In this document: positions 24,115 to 32,882 of the stretch, piece after piece
How the letters are laid out: every line of letters begins with the position of its first letter
Position numbering within the stretch: the stretch's first letter is position 1
Source of the DNA: an uncultured Chitinophagaceae bacterium
GTDB taxonomy: Bacteria; Bacteroidota; Bacteroidia; Chitinophagales; Chitinophagaceae
Direction: 5' to 3'
NCBI GenBank assembly: GCA_903883945.1
Contig: CAISCV010000163.1
Coordinates: 1-35,180, forward strand
DNA length: 35,180 nt
Notes under the pieces: generated by a model
The model's database searches: none
What the model was told of the DNA's origin: nothing
The model's input: the letters and a program-made list of their open reading frames with translations, nothing else
Made by a program: the position numbers and the translations under genes

Positions 24115-24563
24115 TCCGCAACAAGTTTACTTGTACTTCTGTAAACATAGGTCTTACAAATATGTCTACGTGCAAAGCGTGTTACTGAAGGGGCATTACA
24201 AAGATTTTTATATGCCGACTTAGGAACACCATGATATTCATACGTAGTTCCATCAGAAAATTCTATTGTCAGGACTTCTATTTTGTCTTTGTATTGAAAG
24301 TCTAATATGCCTGCTTCATTTATGGTTGTTTCGTATTGTGCTAGATTAGCTTCTGTAGTTTCGGGGGCAATACTTACTAGAAAGTGGTATGCATCAATGA
24401 TTTTCTTACTCTTTTCTTCAGCAGCCTTTTTCTCTTCTTCATTATCCTGGAACTTATCAGGATGAAAATCTTTCATCAGGTTTCTATATCCAGTCTTCAA
24501 CTCTTTTAAATCAGCACTTGCTGTTACACCTAATAATTTTCTGCTTCTTTCTATTTTGCTCAT
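24111..24563 (-). CDS. J-domain protein with C-terminal KTSC domain
   Basis: A 150-residue protein. Residues about 8-65 form a J-domain with the HPDKF tripeptide region (KDFHPDKFQ), which stimulates Hsp70 (DnaK) ATPase. From about residue 95 the sequence FSDGTTYEYHGVPKSAYKNL and RRHICKTYVYRS matches the KTSC domain, a small beta-rich domain of unknown function. There is no G/F or zinc region, so it is not DnaJ itself. The upstream TATCTTCGCCGCCATATG suggests a nearly leaderless transcript. It is convergent with lutC and overlaps it by 4 bp. Confidence 0.85.
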   Translation of the reverse strand: MSKIERSRKLLGVTASADLKELKTGYRNLMKDFHPDKFQDNEEEKKAAEEKSKKIIDAYHFLVSIAPETTEANLAQYETTINEAGILDFQYKDKIEVLTIEFSDGTTYEYHGVPKSAYKNLCNAPSVTRFARRHICKTYVYRSTSKLVAD

Positions 24564-24686
24564 ATGGCGGCGAAGATAGGGGTATAGGTTGTAATCTAAT
24601 TTATGAAAAGCATAAATGCTGGATAAGAGATTGCATTTTGAGCATATTTTGATTTAACTTCCCAATTGCTGGAAGGAAAACATAAG

Positions 24687-24709
24687 AGGGTAACCAAACT
24701 GATTACCCT
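24687..24709. terminator. Hairpin terminator after the S41 peptidase gene
   Basis: AGGGTAA (24687-24693) pairs with TTACCCT (24703-24709). The minus-strand S41 gene ends at 24724, just upstream. The plus-strand T-run after the stem is longer than the minus one, so strength in the useful direction is uncertain. Confidence 0.5.
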
Positions 24710-24723
24710 TTTATATGAATCTT

Positions 24724-26007
24724 CTATTTTGGAAGCAAACTGATTGCTTTATCTAATTGTGGATCGTCTACAGTATTATTTGAAAGGAATACCTGGTTGA
24801 GTGATACTTTCACATCGAAGTTTGGCGGAAAGCCTTTGCCTTCATAAACAGTTCCATCTATGTATTTAAACTCACAAGAAGAAGTGTAGGCATTACCAAA
24901 ATAATAAGTAGTACCTGTAGAAATAGCAGTACCTATATTACCAAAATTAAAGGTACCTGCATTATAATCTACATTCTGAGTAAGTGGGCCATTAGCACCC
25001 CAAGTAGTATCTCCTACAAAAGTAGTTTTTGGCATTGCCCGCAACGACATTGCAGTTAGTTCGGCCATACTAGCCGATTCGCCATCGGCCATGGCTACAA
25101 TTGGTCTGGTAAAAGCACTAAAGCCTGGTCGGGGTGTTACAATTGCATCTGCCCAAGGGGTGTAATCCAATCGGCCACTCCCGCTTTTTGATCTTGTATA
25201 TCCGATATGTAATGGGGATGAAATTAAGCTTCCAATTAAAAAATTAAGGTCTTGGGTGGATCCGCCTCCATTACCCCGAACATCGATAATAAGACCTGTA
25301 AGTGCAGGATTACTTAATTGTTTAAAAAAGTAATCTAAGGTAGCACGAACGGAAGAATCTCCATATTGATATTGCGTAACCAATTGAAATTCATTAAAGG
25401 AAAGGTAAAGGATACGTGTATTTCGTACATACCCTGCTACTGCATAGAAGTTACCAGTAACGGTAAGGCTTGTATCTATTCCTACCATTTTATTATCATC
25501 AAGGTAAAGAGAATCTATGTAGGCGGTATAGTAAAACTTCCCATCGACACTTGGAGTGTAAGGCGCCGTCTGCATTAAATTTTCTACAAAGGCCGGATTC
25601 TTGAGTTTCCTATCCTGTGAAGGAGAAACGCCATACAGCGTATAATAAAGTGAGAGAAAATAGTGAGAATCTATTAATCCATCAACCATTCCTTTAAAAT
25701 AACTATTAGAAAGGGAGTTGATAGAATCGCTTGTAAGTGTAGAATCTTTATCTAAGGCAGCAAATTTGGGTGCATATATGTTATGCATTTCATCCCAATT
25801 CGTAGGATCGTCTCCCCAAAATACATAGGTTTTGTTCATACTGTTCCAAAAGTCTTCGAATATTTGTGTATATGAAATGGTATAAGCTGTCCCTAGCTGA
25901 TTGGTAGTAGTGATGTCTTTGTGACATGAGGTTAAAACTATCCCAATTGAAAGGGTAATGATTGTGCTATAAAGTTTAATCGACCTTTTATTTATTATTG
26001 GTAGCAT
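24724..26007 (-). CDS. S41 family peptidase, lipoprotein
   Basis: A 427-residue serine protease of the C-terminal-processing/IRBP-like S41 family. The N-terminus has a hydrophobic stretch ending in a lipobox-like VLTSCHKD, so the mature protein should be lipid-anchored at a cysteine in the periplasm or outer membrane. Substrate-core blocks RNTRILYLSFNEF and LIIDVRGNGGGSTQDLN are followed by MADGESASMAELTAMSLR, whose serines at 311 and 313 contain the nucleophile. Without a visible PDZ insert it resembles the IRBP-type S41 proteases of Bacteroidota rather than Prc. It follows the barrel gene by 11 bp, so probably co-transcribed. Confidence 0.88.
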   Translation of the reverse strand: MLPIINKRSIKLYSTIITLSIGIVLTSCHKDITTTNQLGTAYTISYTQIFEDFWNSMNKTYVFWGDDPTNWDEMHNIYAPKFAALDKDSTLTSDSINSLSNSYFKGMVDGLIDSHYFLSLYYTLYGVSPSQDRKLKNPAFVENLMQTAPYTPSVDGKFYYTAYIDSLYLDDNKMVGIDTSLTVTGNFYAVAGYVRNTRILYLSFNEFQLVTQYQYGDSSVRATLDYFFKQLSNPALTGLIIDVRGNGGGSTQDLNFLIGSLISSPLHIGYTRSKSGSGRLDYTPWADAIVTPRPGFSAFTRPIVAMADGESASMAELTAMSLRAMPKTTFVGDTTWGANGPLTQNVDYNAGTFNFGNIGTAISTGTTYYFGNAYTSSCEFKYIDGTVYEGKGFPPNFDVKVSLNQVFLSNNTVDDPQLDKAISLLPK

Positions 26008-26018
26008 ACAAAATTGTT

Positions 26019-26804
26019 TTAATTGATTGTTTGAGAAGAGTGATTCTTTGATTTGTGCAACTTTTTCTTTAGCTCATATAAAAAACCTACAGATACACTC
26101 CCTGTCTCATTATACCGGGATACTTGTTCTAGTTCGTATTTCTTTTGTTGGTCTGTAAGTGCATCGTAATACTTAAATTCGGTAAACACTTTATAATCGG
26201 GTGCTATCTGTAAACTGATACCGAGCCCGGTGTAAACACCAAATTCAAATCGGTTGTCTTTGGTACTATTTATTTGGTATTTTTCATCATAATAATAAGG
26301 AGTTTGATAATCGAACACTGTTACAGAATAGTAAGCTGTATTTGATGTGCCATAAGCAGGATAATTGAGTGGATTTGCAAATGCTCCTTTTATGTGACTA
26401 GAGGCCCAATAGGCTCCATAACCACCGAGGTTGAAATAGCCTTTTAATAATTTGCTGCCAAAAGAAAATTGTACAGAAAGAGGTATTTGCAAATAGCCAT
26501 TTTTAGACAACTGGTATACCCCTTGATAGAATCCTGTACGTTGCAATTGATAATTCTTTTGAATAAACTCGGGAGTAGATTTTAAAGAGAACCAATCATT
26601 TACTTTGTATTCGATAGGAATTCCAATATTAAATCCATTGATTGGGATATATTCAGAGGAAACTAAATTTGACACATTGGTTATCAGGTAATTCTGGTTC
26701 CCACCTGCTTCTGCTCCTACATAAAACTGCGCCTTGGCTTGATAGGCTAACGACGTGAGGCTAAGGATTCCTGCAAAGAGCAGTAACTTACTTTTAATAA
26801 TCAT
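26019..26804 (-). CDS. Outer membrane beta-barrel protein
   Basis: A 261-residue protein with signal peptide (SKLLLFAGILSLTSLAYQAKA, 21 residues) followed by alternating beta-strands rich in aromatic residues (for example FYVGAEAGGNQNYL, GYLQIPLSVQFSFG and SVSVGFLYEL), ending in a short basic tail. This fits the PorT/OMP_b-brl family of small porin-like barrels of Bacteroidota; function is unknown. The final KKKLHKSKNH tail after the last strand is unusual for a barrel that normally ends in an aromatic residue. First gene of a two-gene unit with the S41 lipoprotein. Confidence 0.77.
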   Translation of the reverse strand: MIIKSKLLLFAGILSLTSLAYQAKAQFYVGAEAGGNQNYLITNVSNLVSSEYIPINGFNIGIPIEYKVNDWFSLKSTPEFIQKNYQLQRTGFYQGVYQLSKNGYLQIPLSVQFSFGSKLLKGYFNLGGYGAYWASSHIKGAFANPLNYPAYGTSNTAYYSVTVFDYQTPYYYDEKYQINSTKDNRFEFGVYTGLGISLQIAPDYKVFTEFKYYDALTDQQKKYELEQVSRYNETGSVSVGFLYELKKKLHKSKNHSSQTIN

Positions 26805-27057
26805 TATTTCTTTTATTTATTCTTAGTAAAGTACAATTATACAACAATATGTTTCACGAAATAGAAATACATTAATAAATTGTTACTTTTTATACTATTA
26901 GGCATCAACACCTGTTCCGCAGTGATTACAAAATAGCTGACAGATGATAGATATTAAAAAGTAGTAAGAATTAAAATTCCAATTCTCTGTATAGGAAAAA
27001 CATTTATATATTTCTTGACAAACGTCACCTTAAACACTTGATGAGTAAAATTTATAT

Positions 27058-27924
27058 TCACAATCGTTTCCAGGCTTTTATCATTCGATCTTTTCCTTGC
27101 AAATCTCTCTTTAGTTGAGTGGCAAAGCCATAGTTATTAAATGCCTCTAGGGTTTCTTTACCAAGTGCTTCATTTATCTCTACATATACCGTTCCATTAT
27201 CGGCAAGGTGTGTTTGTGCAAAAAAGGCTATTTTATGATAGAATAGCAATGGGGTATTGTCGGGCACAAAAAGAGCCGTTGCAGGCTCGAAGTCTAGAAC
27301 ATTTTTGTGCATCATGTTTTTTTCTGCATCCTTAATATAGGGTGGGTTGCTAACAATCACTTGATACGAATCCAATTCCTTCCATTTAGTTTCATCAAGA
27401 ATATCTATCTGTTTCAATGCTACATTTGCCCGGTAGTTATCAGAATTTATTTTGGCTACTTCCAAGGCTTTAGGGCTAATATCTATGGCAGTTAGACTTA
27501 TGTTGAACAACTTTTTCTTCAATGTCAAAGGGATACAACCACTTCCGGTACCGATATCTAAAATTTTAAACGGAGAGAATGAATCTATTAAATTTATCGT
27601 ATCTCTTACAATCCAGTCTACTAGCTCATCGGTTTCAGGACGCGGAATTAATACACTTTCATTTACTAGTAACTTGATGCCACCAAACCAAGCTTCCTTT
27701 AAAACATACTGCACAGGCTTACCAAGCATTAATTGCGCAAATATTTCCTCTAATCTTGTTTTCTGTTCGATTGTCAAAGGGCTAAACTGGTTTACTATTC
27801 GATCTGTTCGTACCATATTGGTAACATGTTCGAACGCCATGTCTAGAATTTTAGTTACTTCACTTTGATCATAAACAGTTAGCAATTCTTTTGTATACTG
27901 TTGATTGTATGTATAGATAGACAT
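27058..27924 (-). CDS. prmC: Peptide chain release factor N5-glutamine methyltransferase
   Basis: A 288-residue class I methyltransferase that methylates the GGQ glutamine of RF1 and RF2 using SAM. An N-terminal helical domain (to about 85) precedes SVLIPRPETDELVDWI, the SAM-binding ILDIGTGSGCIPLTLKK near residue 120 and the substrate motif VSNPPYIKDAE near 195, then the CTD block ending in VYVEINEALGKETL. Full length. TATCTTCG lies 18 bp upstream of the ATG at 27924. The RF2 gene, one of its substrates, lies 3.1 kb away beyond lepA, on the same strand but not in the same transcript. Confidence 0.93.
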   Translation of the reverse strand: MSIYTYNQQYTKELLTVYDQSEVTKILDMAFEHVTNMVRTDRIVNQFSPLTIEQKTRLEEIFAQLMLGKPVQYVLKEAWFGGIKLLVNESVLIPRPETDELVDWIVRDTINLIDSFSPFKILDIGTGSGCIPLTLKKKLFNISLTAIDISPKALEVAKINSDNYRANVALKQIDILDETKWKELDSYQVIVSNPPYIKDAEKNMMHKNVLDFEPATALFVPDNTPLLFYHKIAFFAQTHLADNGTVYVEINEALGKETLEAFNNYGFATQLKRDLQGKDRMIKAWKRL

Positions 27925-28158
27925 TCTGCAATGTTAGCGAAGATATTGCGGTGTAAGCGTTTTATTTAAAATGACTTATAAGCTTACATGAATCTAAGAT
28001 TACGCTAATCCTTAGTTCCGTTCTTTATTTTAGTTGAGGAAGATAATGTGCGCTAACTTGTGTTTCTCAATTTCATTTTTAAGCCTTATACGTTTACTTA
28101 TTACCCCTTCTTACTTCTTAATTCTTAATTCCTGATTCCTAATTCCTGCTCCAACCGC

Positions 28159-28166
28159 TATATTTG
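28159..28166 (+). promoter_or_regulatory. -7 promoter element of lepA
   Basis: TATATTTG fits TAnnTTTG exactly and ends only 8 nt before the ATG at 28175. With a transcription start about 6-7 nt past the element, the leader would be almost zero. I see no clear -33 element among the TTAATTCCTGATTCC-type repeats just upstream. Confidence 0.55.
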
Positions 28167-28174
28167 CCACAGTT

Positions 28175-29959
28175 ATGAAGAATATCAGGAATTTTTGCAT
28201 CATTGCACACATCGATCACGGTAAAAGTACATTGGCCGACCGTTTATTGGAACACACCAAAACAATTGGTGAACGAGATATGATGAACCAAGTGTTGGAT
28301 GATATGGACTTGGAGCGCGAAAAAGGAATTACCATTAAAAGCCACGCCATACAGATAAATTACCCTTCCAAGGGAATTAACTATGTATTGAACCTAATAG
28401 ACACGCCTGGCCACGTTGACTTTAGCTATGAAGTAAGCCGCGCATTGGCAGCTTGTGAGGGTGCATTGTTATTGGTGGACGCAAGCCAAGGTATTCAAGC
28501 ACAAACTATCAGCAATTTGTATCTAGCCATTGAGAATGATTTAGAAATTATTCCCGTTATCAATAAAATTGATATGGACGGCGCCATGATTCCAGAGGTT
28601 CAAGACCAAATCATTGACTTAATTGGTTGTAAAGTAGACGATATATTGCTGGCTAGTGGTAAAAGTGGCATTGGTATCGAAGAAATACTAGAAGCTATCA
28701 TTGCACGTATTCCTGCCCCAAAAGGAGATTATGATGCCCCATTGCAAGCTTTAATATTTGACAGTGTTTATAATAGTTTCAGGGGTATTATTATCTACTA
28801 CCGTATTTTGAATGGGGTGCTAAAAAAGAATGACAAGATACGTTTCATTGCTTCGGGTTCTGATTACAATGCAGATGAAGTAGGTGTATTAAAATTGACC
28901 ATGACTCCGAAAGAAGAAGTAAAAGCGGGTGATGTTGGCTATATTATAACCGGTATTAAAAATGCCAAAGAGGTGAAAGTGGGTGATACTATCACCCTTG
29001 CCAATAACCCTGGTGAATTGATAAATGGTTTTAAGGAGGTGAAGCCAATGGTATTTGCAGGTATATTTCCCGTGGAGACAGATGCCTTCGAGGAGTTGAG
29101 GGAATGTATGGATAAGTTGCAGTTGAATGATGCCTCTCTCACCTTCGAATTGGAAACGTCACAGGCATTGGGCTTTGGGTTCCGTTGCGGATTCTTAGGC
29201 TTGTTGCACATGGAGATTATTCAGGAGCGATTGGAACGTGAATTTAACCAAACTGTAATAACAACAGTTCCCAATGTGGGCTTTATTGCCTACACTTCTA
29301 AAGGTGACAAAGTAATTGTAAACAATCCCTCTGAAATGCCCGAACCAACTCGGATTGACCGGATAGAAGAGCCCTACATAAGGGCTCAGATTATTACTTC
29401 CCCAGATTATATTGGCAATATTATGACCCTTTGCTTGGGCAAAAGAGGCATATTGCTCAATCAATCCTACCTTACGCCTACTCGTGTAGAGCTAACTTTC
29501 GAATTACCTCTTACCGAGATAGTTTTCGATTTCTACGACAAACTTAAAAGCCAAACAAGGGGATATGCTTCCTTCGATTATACCCCAATTGGCATGAGAG
29601 ATGCAGATATTGTAAAGATGGACATTTTACTGAATGGAGAGAAAGTGGATGCATTGAGTGCTTTGATACATAGAAGCAGGGCAGCGGACTTTGGTCGTAA
29701 ACTTTGTGAGAAGTTAAAAGAGTTATTGACTAAACAACAGTTTCAGATTGCCATTCAAGCAGCTATTGGTGCTAAAGTTATAGCCCGTGAAAATATCAGC
29801 GCCATGAGAAAAGATGTTACCGCTAAATGCTATGGAGGTGACATCAGCCGTAAGCGCAAACTATTGGAAAAACAAAAAGAAGGAAAGAAACGTATGCGCC
29901 AGATTGGCAATGTGGAAGTTCCACAGGAGGCATTTTTGGCGGTACTTAAATTGGATTAG
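28175..29959 (+). CDS. lepA: Elongation factor 4 (LepA) GTPase
   Basis: A 594-residue translational GTPase with the normal LepA length. G motifs: AHIDHGKST (residues 9-17), [27 protein letters not shown] and a later ASGKSGIG. The domain II-III region follows, then the LepA-specific C-terminal domain ([35 protein letters not shown]). It back-translocates or remodels stalled ribosomes. The start is fixed by the TATATTTG promoter 8 bp upstream. Its TAG stop begins a TTAGT-type repeat shared with the convergent prfB gene. Confidence 0.97.
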   Translation: MKNIRNFCIIAHIDHGKSTLADRLLEHTKTIGERDMMNQVLDDMDLEREKGITIKSHAIQINYPSKGINYVLNLIDTPGHVDFSYEVSRALAACEGALLLVDASQGIQAQTISNLYLAIENDLEIIPVINKIDMDGAMIPEVQDQIIDLIGCKVDDILLASGKSGIGIEEILEAIIARIPAPKGDYDAPLQALIFDSVYNSFRGIIIYYRILNGVLKKNDKIRFIASGSDYNADEVGVLKLTMTPKEEVKAGDVGYIITGIKNAKEVKVGDTITLANNPGELINGFKEVKPMVFAGIFPVETDAFEELRECMDKLQLNDASLTFELETSQALGFGFRCGFLGLLHMEIIQERLEREFNQTVITTVPNVGFIAYTSKGDKVIVNNPSEMPEPTRIDRIEEPYIRAQIITSPDYIGNIMTLCLGKRGILLNQSYLTPTRVELTFELPLTEIVFDFYDKLKSQTRGYASFDYTPIGMRDADIVKMDILLNGEKVDALSALIHRSRAADFGRKLCEKLKELLTKQQFQIAIQAAIGAKVIARENISAMRKDVTAKCYGGDISRKRKLLEKQKEGKKRMRQIGNVEVPQEAFLAVLKLD

Positions 29960-30034
29960 TTGTTAGTGGTTAGTTATTAGTTGTTAGACTAAGCGAAATT
30001 ATTTACTACCCTAACATCTAATAACTAACAACTA
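29956..30034. repeat. TTAGT-type inverted repeat between lepA and prfB
   Basis: TTAGTTGTTAGTGGTTAGTT continues to 29987, and the reverse-complement words lie at 30011-30034. TAGTTATTAGTTGTTAG (29971-29987) pairs with 30011-30027 at 16 of 17 positions. The lepA TAG (29957-29959) is in the left arm and the prfB TAG (read on the minus strand, 30034-30032) is in the right arm, so the hairpin sits exactly between two convergent stops and may act as a terminator. Confidence 0.75.
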
Positions 30035-31121
30035 TGCTTCCTCTTTCTCCATCATTAAATATGCTTTCACAAATCCATCTAATTCGCCATCCATTACAGG
30101 TTGAATGTTGCCCACTTCAAAGTCTGTTCTGTGGTCTTTTATCATTTTATAGGGATGAAACACGTAGCTTCTTATCTGGCTACCCCATTCTATCTTTTTC
30201 TTCTTGGCATTATTGGCATCCAATGCTTCTTGTCTTTTTCTCAATTCCTCTTCATAAAGTCTGCTTTTCAGCATTTTGAGTGCCGTTTCTTTATTCTCAC
30301 CTTGTGTCCGATGAATCTGGCATTCTACTACGTATCCACTTGGTTTATGCGTCAATCGTACAGAGGTTTCCACTTTATTTACGTTCTGTCCACCAGCACC
30401 CCCACTACGAGAGAATGCCCACTCTAAATCGTATTGATGAATCGTAATCTCAATACTATCATCTATAAGAGGATATACATAAACGCTGGCAAAGGAAGTG
30501 TGCCTACGGGCATTACTATCAAATGGGGAAATGCGAACTAGCCTGTGTACGCCACTCTCTGCCTTGGTAAACCCATAAGCAAAAGGACCATCAAATTGAA
30601 TGGTAGCAGTTTTTATTCCTGCACCGTCTCCTGCCTGGTAATCTAATTCAGTTACTTTCCATCCTTGCTTTTGCCCATACATAATATACATACGCAAAAG
30701 CATATCAGCCCAATCCTGGCTTTCGGTACCTCCTGCGCCCGAATTAATCTGCACGATGGCAGGCATTTCGTCTTCGGGTTTGTTGAGCGTACTTTTAAAT
30801 TCAGCATCTTCTACGGCATTTTGAGCCTTCTTATATGCTTCTTTTGTTTCTTCTTCGGTAGCATCTCCCTCTTTCCAAAACTCGAATAGCACAACAAAGT
30901 CCTCCACGGCAGTTTTCACTTGCTCGTAAAGCTTTATCCAGTATTCATTTACCTTTATTTCCTTCATGGTTTCTGTGGCACGGGTATTATCGTCCCAGAA
31001 TCCAGCGGAAAGAGAAAGTTGGCGATCTTGTTCTACTTTGTTTTTGCGGTTAGCGTAGTCAAAGAAACCTCCCCAAGACAACTAAACGGTCTTTTATATC
31101 TTTAATTTGTTCTATCGTCAT
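30032..31121 (-). CDS. prfB: Peptide chain release factor 2 with +1 programmed frameshift
   Basis: RF2, about 362 residues, which recognises UGA and UAA stops. The ATG at 31121 opens a 20-codon frame ([20 protein letters not shown]) ending at an in-frame TGA (31061-31059). Skipping one T after CTT (31064-31062) reads GAC TAC and joins the main frame. The site CTT TGA C is preceded by GGGGAGG with a 3-nt spacer, the classical RF2 frameshift cassette. Motifs: [10 protein letters not shown] (SPF, stop recognition) and [13 protein letters not shown] (GGQ). TTACTTTG lies 9 bp upstream of the ATG. The protein is autoregulated in known cases: low RF2 favours frameshifting. Confidence 0.95.
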
Positions 31122-31200
31122 AGCGTGCAAAGTAATGGGTTATTTAAGGAAATATGAATTATGAAATATGAATTATAAAATCACCCCTATTTATACATAT

Positions 31201-31608
31201 CTAACAGACAATTGGCGTCATATTCTCGTAGCCGCTTTTAATGACGGTAGAAATCATTTTAAACCTTTCAGTTGCATTAAACCAATGTATACGATGTGCG
31301 GGAATTACAATGCCACTGCCATCTGAAATACGATGTTTTATATCATCGATAATTACCTGCGCCGCTCCGTGTATGATTTGTATATAGGTGTCAAATGGAA
31401 TTGATTTCTCCCCAATTTCTTCGCCTGCATCAAAAGACATCGCCGTAACGTTTCCGGTTGTTTTTCTTAATATCGTTCTACTCAATACAGCATTGGGAAT
31501 ATATTCTATTAATTGCGCTGTAATATGTGTAATCCCTTTTTCGAGTTCTCCATTTTTGTCTTGTCCAATTCTACCAATTTCTAACTTTTCTCCACTTTTC
31601 ATATTCAA
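31201..31608 (-). CDS. Cupin domain protein
   Basis: A 135-residue cytosolic protein; single cupin beta-barrel. The first half of the motif (GEEIGEKSIPFDTYIQIIHG, with GAAQVII) and the second (GSGIVIPAHRIHWFNA) are visible; the usual metal-binding HxH of motif 1 is not clear (ser/phe/asp there), and His117-119-like residues in PAHRIHWF supply the second half. Metal dependence is therefore uncertain. No substrate can be assigned. ATG 31608 or the Met three codons in are possible starts. Divergent from the acyltransferase-like gene. Confidence 0.75.
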   Translation of the reverse strand: MNMKSGEKLEIGRIGQDKNGELEKGITHITAQLIEYIPNAVLSRTILRKTTGNVTAMSFDAGEEIGEKSIPFDTYIQIIHGAAQVIIDDIKHRISDGSGIVIPAHRIHWFNATERFKMISTVIKSGYENMTPIVC

Positions 31609-31970
31609 ACTCTTTTTATTAATCGGTCAAAATTGACAACCACTCTATTACGGTGCAATACTACGAATATTATAGCTTAACTTATTTTTAAATTGATGGA
31701 TACTTTTTTTTCCAATAAGTGAATTTTAAACCTCATATCTATTCTAATTTCTTTCTAGAAAATTCACTTTCAACATCTAAATCATTATTTAGGAATTTAT
31801 ATGTTGTTGCAGAACGTAGAAAATTTAAAAAGGATACGTAATATTCATCATATTTATTATAAGTATTGACAGCCTACCCAAAAAAAGAAACTTGTAACAG
31901 CCATTTTTTTATGAAATAGCATGTGAATAGTGCCTATAATTGCACGCAGCAGAAATTTATTATTAATAAA
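31609..31970. promoter_or_regulatory. Divergent region between the cupin and acyltransferase-like genes
   Basis: About 360 bp, A/T-rich and gene-free. It contains GTCAA-AA-TTGAC (6-bp scale inverted repeat near 31624-31640) upstream of the cupin gene, an 11-bp perfect inverted repeat (31717-31727 with 31759-31769) and TATAATTG at 31935-31942, 29 nt before the acyltransferase-like ATG. Confidence 0.4.
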
Positions 31971-32762
31971 ATGGATACCAGAGAGAAAGGATTGTTTAAG
32001 AAAATAATGCGCCAAACTGATGACGATAAATTGAGTACCTATCTCGCAAAGTTTATTGTTTGGATAGCAGTTTTCGTTACCCCCACTAAGTATTGGTATA
32101 GTATAGCTTATAATATCGCAAATATTTTTAGTACAATATCTAGAAAAGCATTGTGGAGCAATTGGTCTATCAAATTTCAGCGAGCACAAAGGCTAAACAG
32201 GCTACTTTCTTTTTTTACAAGAAGTGGAAGACCTTTTGATATCCCCTTAAAGATTACTGGTTTGGAGTTATTAGACAATACGACAAACGGGGTGGCAATA
32301 TGCTCGGTACATTTACCTTTGATAAAAGTGGGCATCAGGGCGATATTAGATAGCGGTTTCCAGATTGATGCAATGATTGCTGCAAAATCGAGTCCGGATG
32401 GGAAAATGGCTTTTTGGGGTACAAATAAACGAGTGCCTATCATTCCAACTATTAATGCGTCTGTGTTAATTAAAACAAGAAGTATTCTAAAAAATAACGG
32501 ATGTACTACTTTAATGATTGATACACATTTTGGAAGACCTTTGTCGCCTAATATGCTCCGTTTCTGTGGAAAGACAGGCACTAAAGTAGTTTTTTTATTA
32601 GCCGAATTATTAGATGACCATTCTGTTGCAATACAGCTTATTGCTCCACCTTTCCCATATTGCGAAGATGAAGATAAAGTGTTTAAGAATTTAACGGAAC
32701 TTGACCGTCTGAGGAGTGAAATTCTAACTCGATACAAACAAAAAGACATTAGATTTAGCTGA
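31971..32762 (+). CDS. Lipid A/LpxL-like acyltransferase-fold protein, unverified
   Basis: A 263-residue protein. After an N-terminal hydrophobic segment (IVWIAVFVTPTKYWYSIAY), the rest resembles the LpxL/HtrB lysophospholipid acyltransferase layout: ICSVHLPLIKVGIRA (a histidine where the HX4D/E motif lies), then RVPIIPTINASVLIKTRSIL, LMIDTHFGRPLSP and FCGKTGTKVVFLL. The usual acidic residue four after the histidine is lacking (His-Leu-Pro-Leu-Ile-Lys), so catalysis is doubtful. Assignment is by overall pattern only. ATG 31971 is chosen over the GTG at 31923. Isolated, divergent from the cupin gene and convergent with the PAS kinase. Confidence 0.5.
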   Translation: MDTREKGLFKKIMRQTDDDKLSTYLAKFIVWIAVFVTPTKYWYSIAYNIANIFSTISRKALWSNWSIKFQRAQRLNRLLSFFTRSGRPFDIPLKITGLELLDNTTNGVAICSVHLPLIKVGIRAILDSGFQIDAMIAAKSSPDGKMAFWGTNKRVPIIPTINASVLIKTRSILKNNGCTTLMIDTHFGRPLSPNMLRFCGKTGTKVVFLLAELLDDHSVAIQLIAPPFPYCEDEDKVFKNLTELDRLRSEILTRYKQKDIRFS

Positions 32763-32882
32763 TAGCAACCATCTTAAAATATCATTTAACACAATAGACA
32801 ACTACCTTCTTTCGGTAGGCTCACTTAATGTATAGAATGGTAAAAAAATAGGAATAAAACACGCGGAAGCAGTTTGAATTAA

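Noticed and set aside
31059-31081. prfB as a frameshifted pseudogene
   Set aside because: The in-frame TGA after CTT with the SD-like GGGGAGG is the known programmed frameshift site; the rest of the protein is complete.
32177-32749. 190-codon antisense frame inside the acyltransferase-like gene
   Set aside because: Composition fits a shadow; the plus strand gene has the better start and family-like blocks.
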